From Rossellomorea vietnamensis (GTDB lineage: Bacteria > Bacillota > Bacilli > Bacillales > Bacillaceae_B): 59,022 nucleotides of DNA. The notes beneath the pieces were generated by a model that was given only the letters and a program-made list of their open reading frames with translations, did no database searches and had not been told where the DNA came from. The stretch covers positions 38,231-97,252 of the forward strand of contig NZ_VTEI01000010.1 of NCBI RefSeq assembly GCF_008180415.1. Reading direction: 5' to 3'. Each line of letters begins with the position of its first letter. The first letter of the stretch is position 1. The translations under genes were made by a program, and so were the position numbers. Shown here piece by piece: positions 16,661 to 24,590 of this stretch.

Positions 16661-17290
16661 TTATCCTGCGAATCCGACTCCACTGTCCTTTTCTTTACGG
16701 GCAAGCCGAACGAGAAGGTAAACTAGCGGAGTGTCGACTACAGCAACAACCAGTTTGAATAGATATTGTGTACCGATTAAGGCAAGAAGCGCTGTCAGCG
16801 GCATGGTGCCAAAGAATGCTATGGTGATAAAAATGGTTGTGTCTGCAAGCTGGCTCAACAGGGTGGATGAATTATTGCGCAGCCACAGTTTTTCAGATCC
16901 ATGCTTAGCTTTGAGCTTGTGGAAAATTGAAACATCCAGGTTTTGGCTGACAAAGTAAGAAATCAGGCTGGCCAATGTAATGCGGAAGCTTCCGCTGAGG
17001 ATAGACTCAAATTCTCCTTGCATTCCAAAGAACGGAGCCGCTGGCAGTTGGATCGCTGCTGCTATAAACACTAGTGCAAACACCTGAGTCAACAGTCCCG
17101 CTCTGACAGTTGAACGGGCAGCATCTTTTCCGTACACTTCGCCAATTACATCTGTAATCGGATAAGTGAAAACATAGACGATCACTGCAGCGGGCAAAAC
17201 AGCCCAATCCCCAAGACTGAAGAGTTTTACGGCTAATATATTAGAAAGAATTAGAAGACCGACGAAGAGAGAATTGAGATAGATCAGCAT
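16661..17290 (-). CDS. Queuosine precursor transporter (YhhQ/VUT family)
   Basis: 209 residues with about six membrane helices. The family block YPITDVIGEVYG is at about residues 43-54, and SQNLDVSIFHKLK near 115. YhhQ-family proteins take up queuosine precursors such as preQ0/preQ1. It starts 12 bp after queF and would be cotranscribed with it under the upstream preQ1 riboswitch, which fits import of precursor together with reduction of preQ0 to preQ1. A terminator follows immediately. Which precursor it prefers cannot be read from sequence. Confidence 0.88.
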   Translation of the reverse strand: MLIYLNSLFVGLLILSNILAVKLFSLGDWAVLPAAVIVYVFTYPITDVIGEVYGKDAARSTVRAGLLTQVFALVFIAAAIQLPAAPFFGMQGEFESILSGSFRITLASLISYFVSQNLDVSIFHKLKAKHGSEKLWLRNNSSTLLSQLADTTIFITIAFFGTMPLTALLALIGTQYLFKLVVAVVDTPLVYLLVRLARKEKDSGVGFAG

Positions 17291-17302
17291 GCTAATTTCT
17301 CC

Positions 17303-17800
17303 TTACCGGTTATCGATGGTTTCCGGATACAGATCATGATTCATCATCCGGTAATCGGCCATTTTTTCAAATTTGGTGCCCTTCTTTCCATAGTTGCAAT
17401 ATGGATCGATGGAAATTCCGCCTCTTGGAGTGAATTTACCCCAGACTTCGATATAGCGAGGGTCCATTAATTCGATCAAGTCATTCATAATGATGTTCAT
17501 ACAGTCTTCGTGAAAGTCACCGTGGTTTCGGAAGCTGAAAAGATACAGCTTCAGCGATTTACTCTCCACCATTTTAATGTCAGGGATATAGCTGATATAA
17601 ATGGTCGCAAAGTCAGGCTGCTTTGTTTTTGGGCAAAGGCTCGTAAACTCCGGACAGTTGAACTTGACGAAATAATCTCTATTTGGATGCTGGTTATCAA
17701 AGGTTTCCAGCACTTGCGGTGCGTATTCAAATAAATAATCTGTCCCTTGGTTTCCTAGTAATGTAACATCTTGAAGTTGTTCATCTTTTCTTCCAGACAT
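17303..17800 (-). CDS. queF: QueF, preQ0 reductase
   Basis: 165 residues, the short unimodular QueF typical of Bacillus. It is an NADPH-dependent nitrile reductase converting 7-cyano-7-deazaguanine (preQ0) to 7-aminomethyl-7-deazaguanine (preQ1) in the tRNA queuosine pathway. The catalytic Cys56 lies in CPEFTSLCPKTKQPDFATI with Asp63 downstream, the same arrangement as B. subtilis Cys55/Asp62. The conserved FRNHGDFHEDC block follows. A GGGAGG site precedes the ATG. It is first in a two-gene operon behind a preQ1-I riboswitch and a TTGACA promoter. Confidence 0.96.
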   Translation of the reverse strand: MSGRKDEQLQDVTLLGNQGTDYLFEYAPQVLETFDNQHPNRDYFVKFNCPEFTSLCPKTKQPDFATIYISYIPDIKMVESKSLKLYLFSFRNHGDFHEDCMNIIMNDLIELMDPRYIEVWGKFTPRGGISIDPYCNYGKKGTKFEKMADYRMMNHDLYPETIDNR

Positions 17801-17872
17801 ATTAAAAATCCTCCCTTTATTTACCTAAAATAAAGAGAATCCACAGCCAAAAGTTTATGATGAGGGACATAA

Positions 17873-17903
17873 AAAAACCATATCCGGCATGGATATGGTT
17901 ACG
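17873..17903 (-). terminator. Riboswitch-controlled terminator in the queF leader
   Basis: AACCATATCC / GGATATGGTT perfect stem with a five-base loop, then TTTTTT on the minus strand. It lies just downstream of the preQ1 aptamer and upstream of queF, so it is the likely expression platform of an OFF switch. Confidence 0.85.
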
Positions 17904-17918
17904 AATGTAAGTCTCATC

Positions 17919-17958
17919 CATAGTTTTTTATAGAGGGTTTGGGCTATGAACCTCTCCT
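17919..17958 (-). ncRNA. preQ1-I riboswitch aptamer
   Basis: On the minus strand: GGAGAGGTTCATAGCC, then CAAACCCTCTATAAAAAACTA. AGAGG pairs with CCTCT to form P1, the loop holds the C-rich strand, and the A-rich AUAAAAAACUA tail forms the pseudoknot side, as in the known preQ1-I class. A terminator follows, and then queF. Confidence 0.93.
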
Positions 17959-17989
17959 GCGATAGGAAACTATTTAATTAACACCTTTT

Positions 17990-18018
17990 ATAGTAGGGCA
18001 GCATGTGAAGAATGTCAA
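17990..18018 (-). promoter_or_regulatory. queF operon promoter
   Basis: On the minus strand: TTGACA, 17 bases, TACTAT, about 30 bp before the preQ1 aptamer. The -35 is a perfect sigma-A hexamer. Confidence 0.75.
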
Positions 18019-18153
18019 TAGTCAAAACAGAAAAAGATTATAATATTACAATAATTATTTTTATTTTCAGACTTATCATCTAGGGAGGCTTCAACTTCTT
18101 TTAATATGGATATATATTATTCTACAATATTATCAAATTGGAGGCAGACGCTC

Positions 18154-19939
18154 ATGTTTAGTTGGTTGACATTCACCATAATCTCTTGTTTATTTTCCAT
18201 GGGTCTTGTTGCATGGATTTCATACATAAAGACTAAAGGTTCTGTAAATGATTCTGATGGGTATTTCCTATCCGGAAGGGGACTGACTGGTACATTTATT
18301 GCCGGTTCTCTCTTGCTGACAAACTTATCGGCTGAGCAGCTGGTGGGATTGAACGCACAGGCATTCCGTACCAATTTAACCAATATGGCATGGGAAGTTA
18401 CCGCAGCTTTTCAATTATTATAATGGCGATTTATCTTTTCCCGAAATATCTTGGAAGAAGTTTTACAACACTGCCTGAGTTCCTCACCCAGCGATATGAT
18501 GAAGGAGTCAGGAAGTATACTGTCATCCTGTTCATGCTGGGATATGTATTTGTCACGATTCCTTCTATGCTTTACTCAGGTGCGCTTGCAGTATTAAAAC
18601 TATTTGATGTTCCCGAACTTCTCGGCATCAGCTATACACAATCTGTTTGGCTTGTTATCTGGGTGATCGGGATCATCGGAGCCGTTTATGCTATCTTTGG
18701 AGGTTTAAAGGCTGTAGCCGTCTCAGATATGATCAATGGAGTTGGACTGCTTATCATCGGGATTCCTGTGCCAGTCCTTGGTTTCTTTGCACTTGGCGAC
18801 GGAAACTTTATCGGCGGCATGAAAGAAGTGGCCACAACAAATCCTGAAAAATTGAATTCGATTGGTTCGAGTGAAGATTCTGTTCCTTTTTCCACCATAT
18901 TTACAGGAATGATCTTTGCGAATCTCTTCTACTGGGCAACGAATCAATATGTGATCCAGCGGACGTTAGGAGCCAAAAATCTGGCTGAGGTCAGAAAGGT
19001 GTCATCTTCTCTGGATTTTATAAGCTTCTCGTTCCATTCATGATGATGATTCCTGGGGTCATTGCCTTCCATCTATTTGGTGACTCTTTAAGATCGGTTG
19101 ATTTGGCTTATCCTACTTTAATAGCCAATATCCTTCCGAGTTACTTGACAGGGTTCTTCCTGGCTGTTCTATTGGGGGCTGTACTCAGTTCTTTCAACTC
19201 CCTTCTCAACAGTGCGGCAACGCTGTTTGCTTTAGATATCTATAAGCCTCACTTTAATAAGGAGGCGAATGACCAGCAGCTGATTTCCGTGAGTAAGAAG
19301 TTTGGTATTTTGCTCGCTGTCATTTCGATGTCAATTTCACCGATGCTTATGAATGCCACTGAAGGACTGTGGGATCTTATCAGGCGGTTCACTGGATTTT
19401 TCAACATCCAGATTGTCGTCATCCTGCTTGTAGGAGTTCTGTCAAAACGGATTCCTTTACTTGCGGCCAAGACGGTTATTATTTTCCATGTCATCACCTA
19501 TTATATGCTGGTGTGGGGTACGAACCATCTATTTGGATATGAACTAGGCATTAACTTCATTCATATTTACGGCATTCTCTTTACGATTGAAGTATTGATG
19601 ATGATTGTTATCGGTAAGTGGAAGCCGCTCGCTAAGGCTTATCACTATGTGGCAGATTCCAAAGTCGCTATGACACCATGGAAATATGCTTTGCCGATGT
19701 CGATTACCCTTCTCGCTTCTATAGCGATTGCTTATGTGATTTTCTCACCGATTGGTTTAGCCTATAGCGATGGTATCGTTTCTGCCTGGTTCTGGCCGGT
19801 CATTATAGGCCTTGTAATAGCAGGTGGACTTCTTATAGCTTATGCGTTGAAACATTGGAATAAGAAATATGCAGGCTATCTTGAACGGGGACATCCCAAA
19901 AAAGAGCTCAATCCTATCAAAAAACCATTAACAAGCTAA
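18154..19939 (+). pseudogene. Sodium:solute symporter, two frameshifts
   Basis: Three consecutive frames together spell one SSS-family symporter of about 595 codons. GGAGG precedes the ATG at 18154. Frame 1 reads to EVTAAF and then fails at a T run (18408-18411), where one extra T would restore SIIIMAIYLFPKYLG. Frame 2 reads to about 18990, where one extra G in GAGGTC would restore QKGVIFSGFYKLLVPF. Frame 3 then runs from PFMMMIPGVIAF to the end. Both lesions are one-base contractions of short homopolymers, so sequencing or assembly error is a real alternative to true decay. Intact, the protein would take up a sugar or similar solute with Na+; substrate unknown. Confidence 0.85.
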
Positions 19940-20192
19940 ACCCGGCTCTTTCAAGTAAAAACGAAAATTAATACGGATATGATAGAAACAACGGACCGAA
20001 ACCCGGTCCGTTGTTTCTGAGTTTCTCTGAATTTTATCTGATTTACCTATTCTCGTAACCCTTAAAGCTAGTAATGTGGACCATTTATGGTCTCTTGCTT
20101 TTCTTTTACAGCGTTACGTACTAAAATAGGGAAATAGACAAAACGAACTGCATAAAATATAAATATAACAAACTATTAATGGAGTGTCCCAT

Positions 20193-20864
20193 TTGCAAAA
20201 ACAAATTAGAAAACTAACTGAAATGGCGATTGCCGGCGACCTCCCAGAAATCCATAAATGGTACCAGGAAAACCGGGAACTGCCTCTCTCGACTATAGAA
20301 TTTTATGAAAAGATCTTAAAACCTGTCATGGAAAGTGTCGGCAGTCTTTGGGAAAAGAATAAAATCACTGTTGCAGAAGAACATCTTGCAACCGCAAGCA
20401 TTGACTACCTCATGACTCAGTTAAGATACCAGATTGTCCATCCAGGGCAATTGAAAAGGTCTCCTTCCATTCTCTTATTTTGCCTTGAGGGCGAGCAGCA
20501 TTCTCTTGGTTTAAAGATGGTTTCTGATGTATTCAGGGAGAGTAAGTGGAATGTTAAATTCCTTGGTTCCAGTGTACCTACAGAAGAAGTCATCAAAACC
20601 ATCGATAAATGGGAACCCGATGCCATTGGAATATCCATTGCACTTTCCCCCCTTCTGCCCAAACTGAAAGACTGCTTAATCCAGATTTCTGAGGCCAGAA
20701 AAGAGGTAGATATACTCGTGGGAGGGCGCGTCGTTTCTCTTTATGATTTAGAAGATTTCGGAATTAACAATGTTCATTTATGCCGCGATCTCAGGGATAT
20801 TGAGTCGTTTGCCTTAAATGCCCAGAATAAATCCCAGCCTGTCTTGTCTGAAGGTGATTCATAA
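20193..20864 (+). CDS. B12-binding sensor with W-x9-EH photoreceptor motif
   Basis: About 223 residues in two parts: a helical B12-binding_2-type cap (residues 1-85) and a Rossmann-like B12 domain (90-215). The cap has Trp53 followed nine residues later by Glu63-His64, the W-x9-EH signature of AdoCbl photoreceptors such as CarH. The B12 domain has E-x-H-x-x-G (EQHSLG, 101-106), with His103 the likely lower cobalt ligand. Unlike CarH there is no MerR helix-turn-helix and no enzyme domain. ATGGAGTG fits the TTG at 20193 better than the GTG at 20184, which overlaps it. The stop overlaps the next gene's ATG by one base. A light- or cobalamin-responsive signalling role is inferred. Confidence 0.82.
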   Translation: MQKQIRKLTEMAIAGDLPEIHKWYQENRELPLSTIEFYEKILKPVMESVGSLWEKNKITVAEEHLATASIDYLMTQLRYQIVHPGQLKRSPSILLFCLEGEQHSLGLKMVSDVFRESKWNVKFLGSSVPTEEVIKTIDKWEPDAIGISIALSPLLPKLKDCLIQISEARKEVDILVGGRVVSLYDLEDFGINNVHLCRDLRDIESFALNAQNKSQPVLSEGDS

Positions 20865-21430
20865 TGGAAGAATTATATTATATCCCCATCCCTCTTTTTA
20901 TATTAGATGCCCATCTGAATATCGAAGAAGCTTCATCAAAAGGTTCAAAGCTGATGCAAGGTCCAAGTTTTCTTGATATGATAGAAGAAGAAAGCGCAAC
21001 AAAATTTTCTAAGTATTTTCACCGGCATTCCGCAGGGTCTATTGAAATCAACTTTAAATCTAAGGAAAAGCCGAGTATTCCGATTTTGCATGATGTCCAC
21101 TTTCAATTCGTGGAAATTAAGCAGAAATACTTTGTGGCCGTCATCAGCAAAGCCGATAATTACTCGGATGTTTCAAAAAAACTCGACAGGATTCAGAAAC
21201 AGCTGTGGAACCCGAATCAAGAGGATGAATTTCAAAAACAGCTGCATCCCAGCTCCTTTCACCTGGATTCTGCCGCCGGCCAGATCCGCAAACATGAGAA
21301 TGATATCCAGGCAGCCCTGAAACAGCTTAAGCAGCTTAAAGATCAATTGGAAGACCTTGAACCAGAAAAAAAGTACCTGGTGAAACAATGCATGGAAATA
21401 GAAGAAACCCTTAAAAATAATATAAAATAA
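20864..21430 (+). CDS. PAS-like protein with C-terminal coiled coil
   Basis: 188 residues. Residues 1-105 look like a PAS-type sensor: PIPLFILDAHLNIEEAS at the start, a middle helix SFLDMIEEES, and closing strands HFQFVEIKQKYFVAVIS. Residues about 105-188 are charged and heptad-like (KKLDRIQKQL; LKQLKQLKDQLEDLE), indicating a coiled coil for dimerisation or partner contact. There is no kinase, GGDEF or HTH domain. The ATG overlaps the stop of the B12 protein by one base, so the pair is translationally coupled and probably acts as one module. No known gene name fits. The PAS call is moderate. Confidence 0.7.
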   Translation: MEELYYIPIPLFILDAHLNIEEASSKGSKLMQGPSFLDMIEEESATKFSKYFHRHSAGSIEINFKSKEKPSIPILHDVHFQFVEIKQKYFVAVISKADNYSDVSKKLDRIQKQLWNPNQEDEFQKQLHPSSFHLDSAAGQIRKHENDIQAALKQLKQLKDQLEDLEPEKKYLVKQCMEIEETLKNNIK

Positions 21431-21455
21431 TTTTGATCAATAGTGGAGGTACCCT

Positions 21456-22028
21456 ATGTCTCTTTTAAATGACATTCTTTCCTTTAATAACAAATTTGTT
21501 TCTGAGAAAATGTATGAGTCTTATATAACAACAAAGTTTCCTGACAAACGGCTTGTCATTCTGACATGCATGGATACCAGACTGGTTGAACTCGTTACCA
21601 AATCAATCAATATGAAAAACGGAGATGTGAAAATCGTACGCAATGCCGGTGCGGTCGTTTCCCATCCATTCGGGAGCATCATGAGAAGCTTAGTGCTGGC
21701 CGTTTATGAACTTAAAGCCGATGAAGTACTTGTCATCGGCCATCACGATTGTGGAATGGCAGGTTTAAATGCAGATAAAGTCAAATCGAGCATGATTAAA
21801 AGAGGAATAGGTGAAGAAACATTTGATACACTGGAATATGCCGGCATTAACCTCGATGAATGGCTTACCGGATTCTCCAGCGTGGAAGAAAGTGTTGCGC
21901 ACAGTGTAAAAATGATTCGAAACCATCCTTTGATGCATGAAGAAGTCCCGGTCCATGGATTGGTCATCGATCCTTCCACTGGTAAACTGGATCTCGTCAC
22001 TTCAGGATATGAACTTCCAGAAAAATAA
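21456..22028 (+). CDS. ytiB: Beta-carbonic anhydrase (YtiB-like)
   Basis: 190 residues; a zinc enzyme interconverting CO2 and bicarbonate in the cytosol. Zinc ligands are Cys38 with its partner Asp40 in TCMDTR, and His96 and Cys99 in IGHHDCGM. RNAGAVVSHPFGSIMRSL is the typical strand-helix block. Length and blocks resemble B. subtilis YtiB as I remember it. GTGGAGGT precedes the ATG, 25 bp after the PAS-like gene, and a strong terminator follows, so it looks like the last gene of a B12-PAS-carbonic anhydrase operon. Confidence 0.88.
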   Translation: MSLLNDILSFNNKFVSEKMYESYITTKFPDKRLVILTCMDTRLVELVTKSINMKNGDVKIVRNAGAVVSHPFGSIMRSLVLAVYELKADEVLVIGHHDCGMAGLNADKVKSSMIKRGIGEETFDTLEYAGINLDEWLTGFSSVEESVAHSVKMIRNHPLMHEEVPVHGLVIDPSTGKLDLVTSGYELPEK

Positions 22029-22097
22029 CAGAACATATAAGCATCCATTTTGTTAACGGGTTCTGTGCTCGAGTACTGAATTAACAATTACACATCA

Positions 22098-22137
22098 AAA
22101 GGAGTGTCAAATCGCATTGATTTTGACACTCCTTTTT
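22098..22137 (+). terminator. Intrinsic terminator of the B12/PAS/carbonic anhydrase operon
   Basis: A perfect AAAAGGAGTGTCAAA / TTTGACACTCCTTTT stem with a ten-base loop and a T tail. The stem works in both directions. Confidence 0.9.
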
Positions 22138-22275
22138 GGTTGATTTAGCGGTATTCTTGCTGATATATCTGTTCAATTGGTTAAACAAAATGCACCCTAA
22201 TTAGCAAATGGAGAACTTTTTGTTCTTCAAAATTTGTGAAACAAGTTCCTTTAATCCTAACATTAATATGAAGGA

Positions 22276-22349
22276 AGGTGCGTGACCTGCGGGACTCGCA
22301 TGCGTCTAATTCCAGCACCTAGCCCCGCGGAGTCACGCATCTGGAGTGG
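22276..22349. repeat. GC-rich hairpin repeat, copy 1
   Basis: GTGCGTGACCTGCGGG pairs with CCCCGCGGAGTCACGCA, enclosing CTCGCATGCGTCTAATTCC and AGCACCTAG. A diverged relative lies at 47797-47865 (CTGCGGACTAGCGGACGTCT, then CAGCACC). It lies in the 490-bp gene-free stretch 22029-22519. Confidence 0.6.
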
Positions 22350-22519
22350 AAATCACTCTACCATTTCTTCGGCTAATTAGAAGTTTGTACTTCAAAACAG
22401 GACCCGTTACCATATTAAATGCTTTTTAATGCTCTAAGCGTAACCCCCTCGATCTACATACTTCTTGGATATTCGGGTATATATAATTAGAATATCAATT
22501 ATTGAGAGGAGTATGACTG

Positions 22520-22726
22520 ATGGATGAAATGACTTTACGAGTAAAAGAAGCGACGGATCGAACGGCTATTCAAAATTTAGAAAACGCCTTATTAAGCCTT
22601 GATGGAATTGAAAGAGCCCTTGTAGATACAGGAGACGGCGAAGTGAAAATCACTTATAACAATGATAAGATCTCCCGCATGGAAGTAGAAGAGATCATTC
22701 AGCAGAATGGCCTTAACGTACAATAA
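22520..22726 (+). CDS. HMA-like small protein lacking the CxxC
   Basis: 68 residues with the beta-alpha-beta-beta-alpha-beta pattern of heavy-metal-associated domains: MTLRVKEATDR, a helix IQNLENALLSLDGIERALVD, GEVKITYNNDKIS, a helix VEEIIQQNGLNV. The metal-binding loop that should read M-x-C-x-x-C instead reads VKEATDR, so there is no cysteine at all in the protein. Copper transfer is therefore not expected. GAGAGGAG precedes the ATG. It is monocistronic with a shared bidirectional terminator. Fold assignment is by pattern; function unknown. Confidence 0.7.
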   Translation: MDEMTLRVKEATDRTAIQNLENALLSLDGIERALVDTGDGEVKITYNNDKISRMEVEEIIQQNGLNVQ

Positions 22727-22765
22727 ATAGTGTATTCACCATTGGTGTCTATCAAAAATAAGCCT

Positions 22766-22797
22766 AAAAAAAGAATCCCGTGGGATTCTTTTTTTAG
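22766..22797. terminator. Bidirectional terminator
   Basis: AAAAAAAGAATCCC / GGGATTCTTTTTTT with a two-base loop. It lies between the convergent HMA-like and GyrI-like genes and overlaps the latter's stop codon. Confidence 0.9.
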
Positions 22798-23255
22798 ATT
22801 GAAACTGGTATATGAATGATTAGTTTCGGATCATCCTGATGGGGATCATAATCAGCGGGATACTCTTCAAGATGCTGTAGAATTTGTTGATTCAACTTGC
22901 AGTCCTTCTCCTCTATCCATTTGTATAACACATTATAGGATGCCAGGATTTCAGGTCCCTCATGTTCCAGTACAGCATACGTATAAGCAGGCACTTCTAT
23001 AATTTCAAGACCATACCGAATCTCCTCGATTTCTCTTACTTCCTGGCATAAGTAATAGGTGAATCCCCCAGTAAGATTATGATAGGACAGTCCTTTCACA
23101 ATACCAGGTTCTGTTCTGTGTTCTATGCCCTCGGAAACCTCTCTCAGGTCATGGAACAGCTTTTGGAGGCCCCCTTGAGAAGCCTCATCAAATGTACCCT
23201 GCCATTTCAAACCGAGTGCCTTGAATCCTTCTTTTTGTACAATTCTTGGTTTCAT
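22794..23255 (-). CDS. GyrI-like effector-binding domain protein
   Basis: A 153-residue stand-alone GyrI-like (AraC effector-binding) domain: MKPRIVQKEGFKALGLKW at the start, the central FTYYLCQEV and IIEVPAYTYAVLEHEGP, and a final strand KLIIHIPVSI. In characterised members this fold binds hydrophobic small molecules. No HTH is fused and no regulator is adjacent. GGAGAGG precedes the ATG. A sensor or sequestering role is inferred; the ligand is unknown. Confidence 0.8.
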   Translation of the reverse strand: MKPRIVQKEGFKALGLKWQGTFDEASQGGLQKLFHDLREVSEGIEHRTEPGIVKGLSYHNLTGGFTYYLCQEVREIEEIRYGLEIIEVPAYTYAVLEHEGPEILASYNVLYKWIEEKDCKLNQQILQHLEEYPADYDPHQDDPKLIIHIPVSI

Positions 23256-23650
23256 TTTTCCTCTCCTATCCCGGGTTTTAGTAAAAAAAAGAGGCTGAAG
23301 GATATTATTTCCTCATCTTTTTTCTTCTGTCCTCCATTATTTCACAGCTACTATGTAAAGTATTTACCCAGAAAAAAATTTTTAATGGCAGTCTTTAATT
23401 AATTCTTTTATGACCTCTTTTGTCTTAATTACGCTCGGATTCGGAAAAAATTTACCTATTCAAAATTTGCTGCCTCACCGATAAACAGTATCAAATCGTG
23501 CCTTTTCCTAATTCTGTTGATCTATACAATTTTTTGAACCAAGGCAGCACCAGCGGAAAGGATTATTTAAGAATTCCCTTACTTCTTACGTCATTTCTAT
23601 ACACCTCTTTCCTGCCTTTATCATACTCTAATGTGAAGGAGGTGGTTGAT
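23256..23650. other. Gene-free stretch, AT-rich
   Basis: The upstream region of the GyrI-like gene and a possible N-terminal extension (from 23498) of the membrane protein below. No repeat or convincing regulatory element was seen. Confidence 0.4.
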
Positions 23651-23938
23651 TTGCTTTCACGCATTAAATGGCTTTCATTCTCAATAGAAGCCTTTCTCGC
23701 TCTTCCTATTTTCGGGAGTGTCGCTTCTGAATTGATGCCATTTTATCTCTGTTTCATCGCTGTATGGCATGCCTGTGTTTTAATGGTTTCAAAATCAGAA
23801 GATCAACCGGTTCTCGGCAGTGCTTTTGGGATAATTGCTTCCTTTTTGAACTTCTTTCCTTATGTACGGATCGCCGCACATGCTGTCACTGCATTCATCT
23901 TATATTTCGAAATCAAAAAAGCTCCCGGAATGGAGTGA
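23651..23938 (+). CDS. Small integral membrane protein, unknown
   Basis: 95 residues with about three hydrophobic helices: LSFSIEAFLALPIFGSV, PFYLCFIAVWHACVLMV and RIAAHAVTAFILYF. The frame is open back to 23498, but a consensus AAGGAGGTGG six bases before the TTG at 23651 makes the shorter form the better start. It ends IKKAPGME. I recognise no family. It is convergent with the flavin reductase gene. Confidence 0.6.
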   Translation: MLSRIKWLSFSIEAFLALPIFGSVASELMPFYLCFIAVWHACVLMVSKSEDQPVLGSAFGIIASFLNFFPYVRIAAHAVTAFILYFEIKKAPGME

Positions 23939-23968
23939 ACACTGCCGGCTCACCTGCTGAACCGGCTT

Positions 23969-24535
23969 TTACTTTTTCTTTTTCACCGTACAATCCTCTA
24001 CCTTGGTGTTTTCATCCATTACCGCATATAAAGATCTTCCCAAATACAAAGGAATGGCTAACTTTCCGAAGTCAGGCAGTCCATTTTCATCAAATAGCTC
24101 CTCATCTTTATAAAACGTTGTTATATCCGCAGCAAACCAATCGTGGTCTCCATAAGAGTTAACATCGATCGTTTTACATTCATAGGCTACATAAGCTTCT
24201 TTTAAAATAGGCGCATTTGTTGTTTTCCCGCGTTCAAACTCCATTTTGCCTATTTCGAATTTATTTTCCTCACTGCCTGAATATACTCCTGATTGTTGAA
24301 TGAATTCTGCAAATCGTGCCGGAACAAAGTTGATTGCAAACTCTCCAGCCGCTTTGACTAATCCGTATGTATGTCTTTCTCTCCCTATTGCCACACCATA
24401 AATGGGCGGCTCATAGGAAATATAGGAATGCCACCCGGCTGCCATTATATTATCTTCGCCTTGATGGGAGACCGTAACAAGAGCCACCATCCCTGGATAA
24501 CTATGCATCACTGTTTTCTCCTGAATTATTCTCAT
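23969..24535 (-). CDS. Flavin reductase-like (FMN-binding) protein
   Basis: About 188 residues, a flavin reductase-like split-barrel domain: SYPGMVALVTVSHQGEDNIMAAGWHS is the typical start (broken here by residue order VT-S..G..N.M....), followed by PPIYGVAIGRERHTYGLV, GEFAINFVP and the C-terminal PLYLGRSLYAVMD. It would bind FMN and act as an NAD(P)H:flavin reductase or related oxidoreductase. AGAGGTGAT precedes the ATG at 24535. The open frame runs 157 codons further upstream, but only because the adjacent 126-bp repeats are open in this frame. Upstream lies the seven-copy array. Confidence 0.85.
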   Translation of the reverse strand: MRIIQEKTVMHSYPGMVALVTVSHQGEDNIMAAGWHSYISYEPPIYGVAIGRERHTYGLVKAAGEFAINFVPARFAEFIQQSGVYSGSEENKFEIGKMEFERGKTTNAPILKEAYVAYECKTIDVNSYGDHDWFAADITTFYKDEELFDENGLPDFGKLAIPLYLGRSLYAVMDENTKVEDCTVKKKK

Positions 24536-24590
24536 ATCATCACCTCTGTTGTTATTATCACACACTTTCGAAATATCTGTCACTTGTAAG

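Noticed and set aside
16438..16704. 88-codon open frame on the minus strand
   Set aside because: It overlaps the queuosine transporter end in another frame and the operon terminator, then enters the CGCTCG repeats.
20100..20180. Sigma-B promoter ahead of the B12 sensor gene
   Set aside because: I looked for GTTTAA-N13-15-GGGTAT and found no acceptable match, so stress-regulon membership is not claimed.
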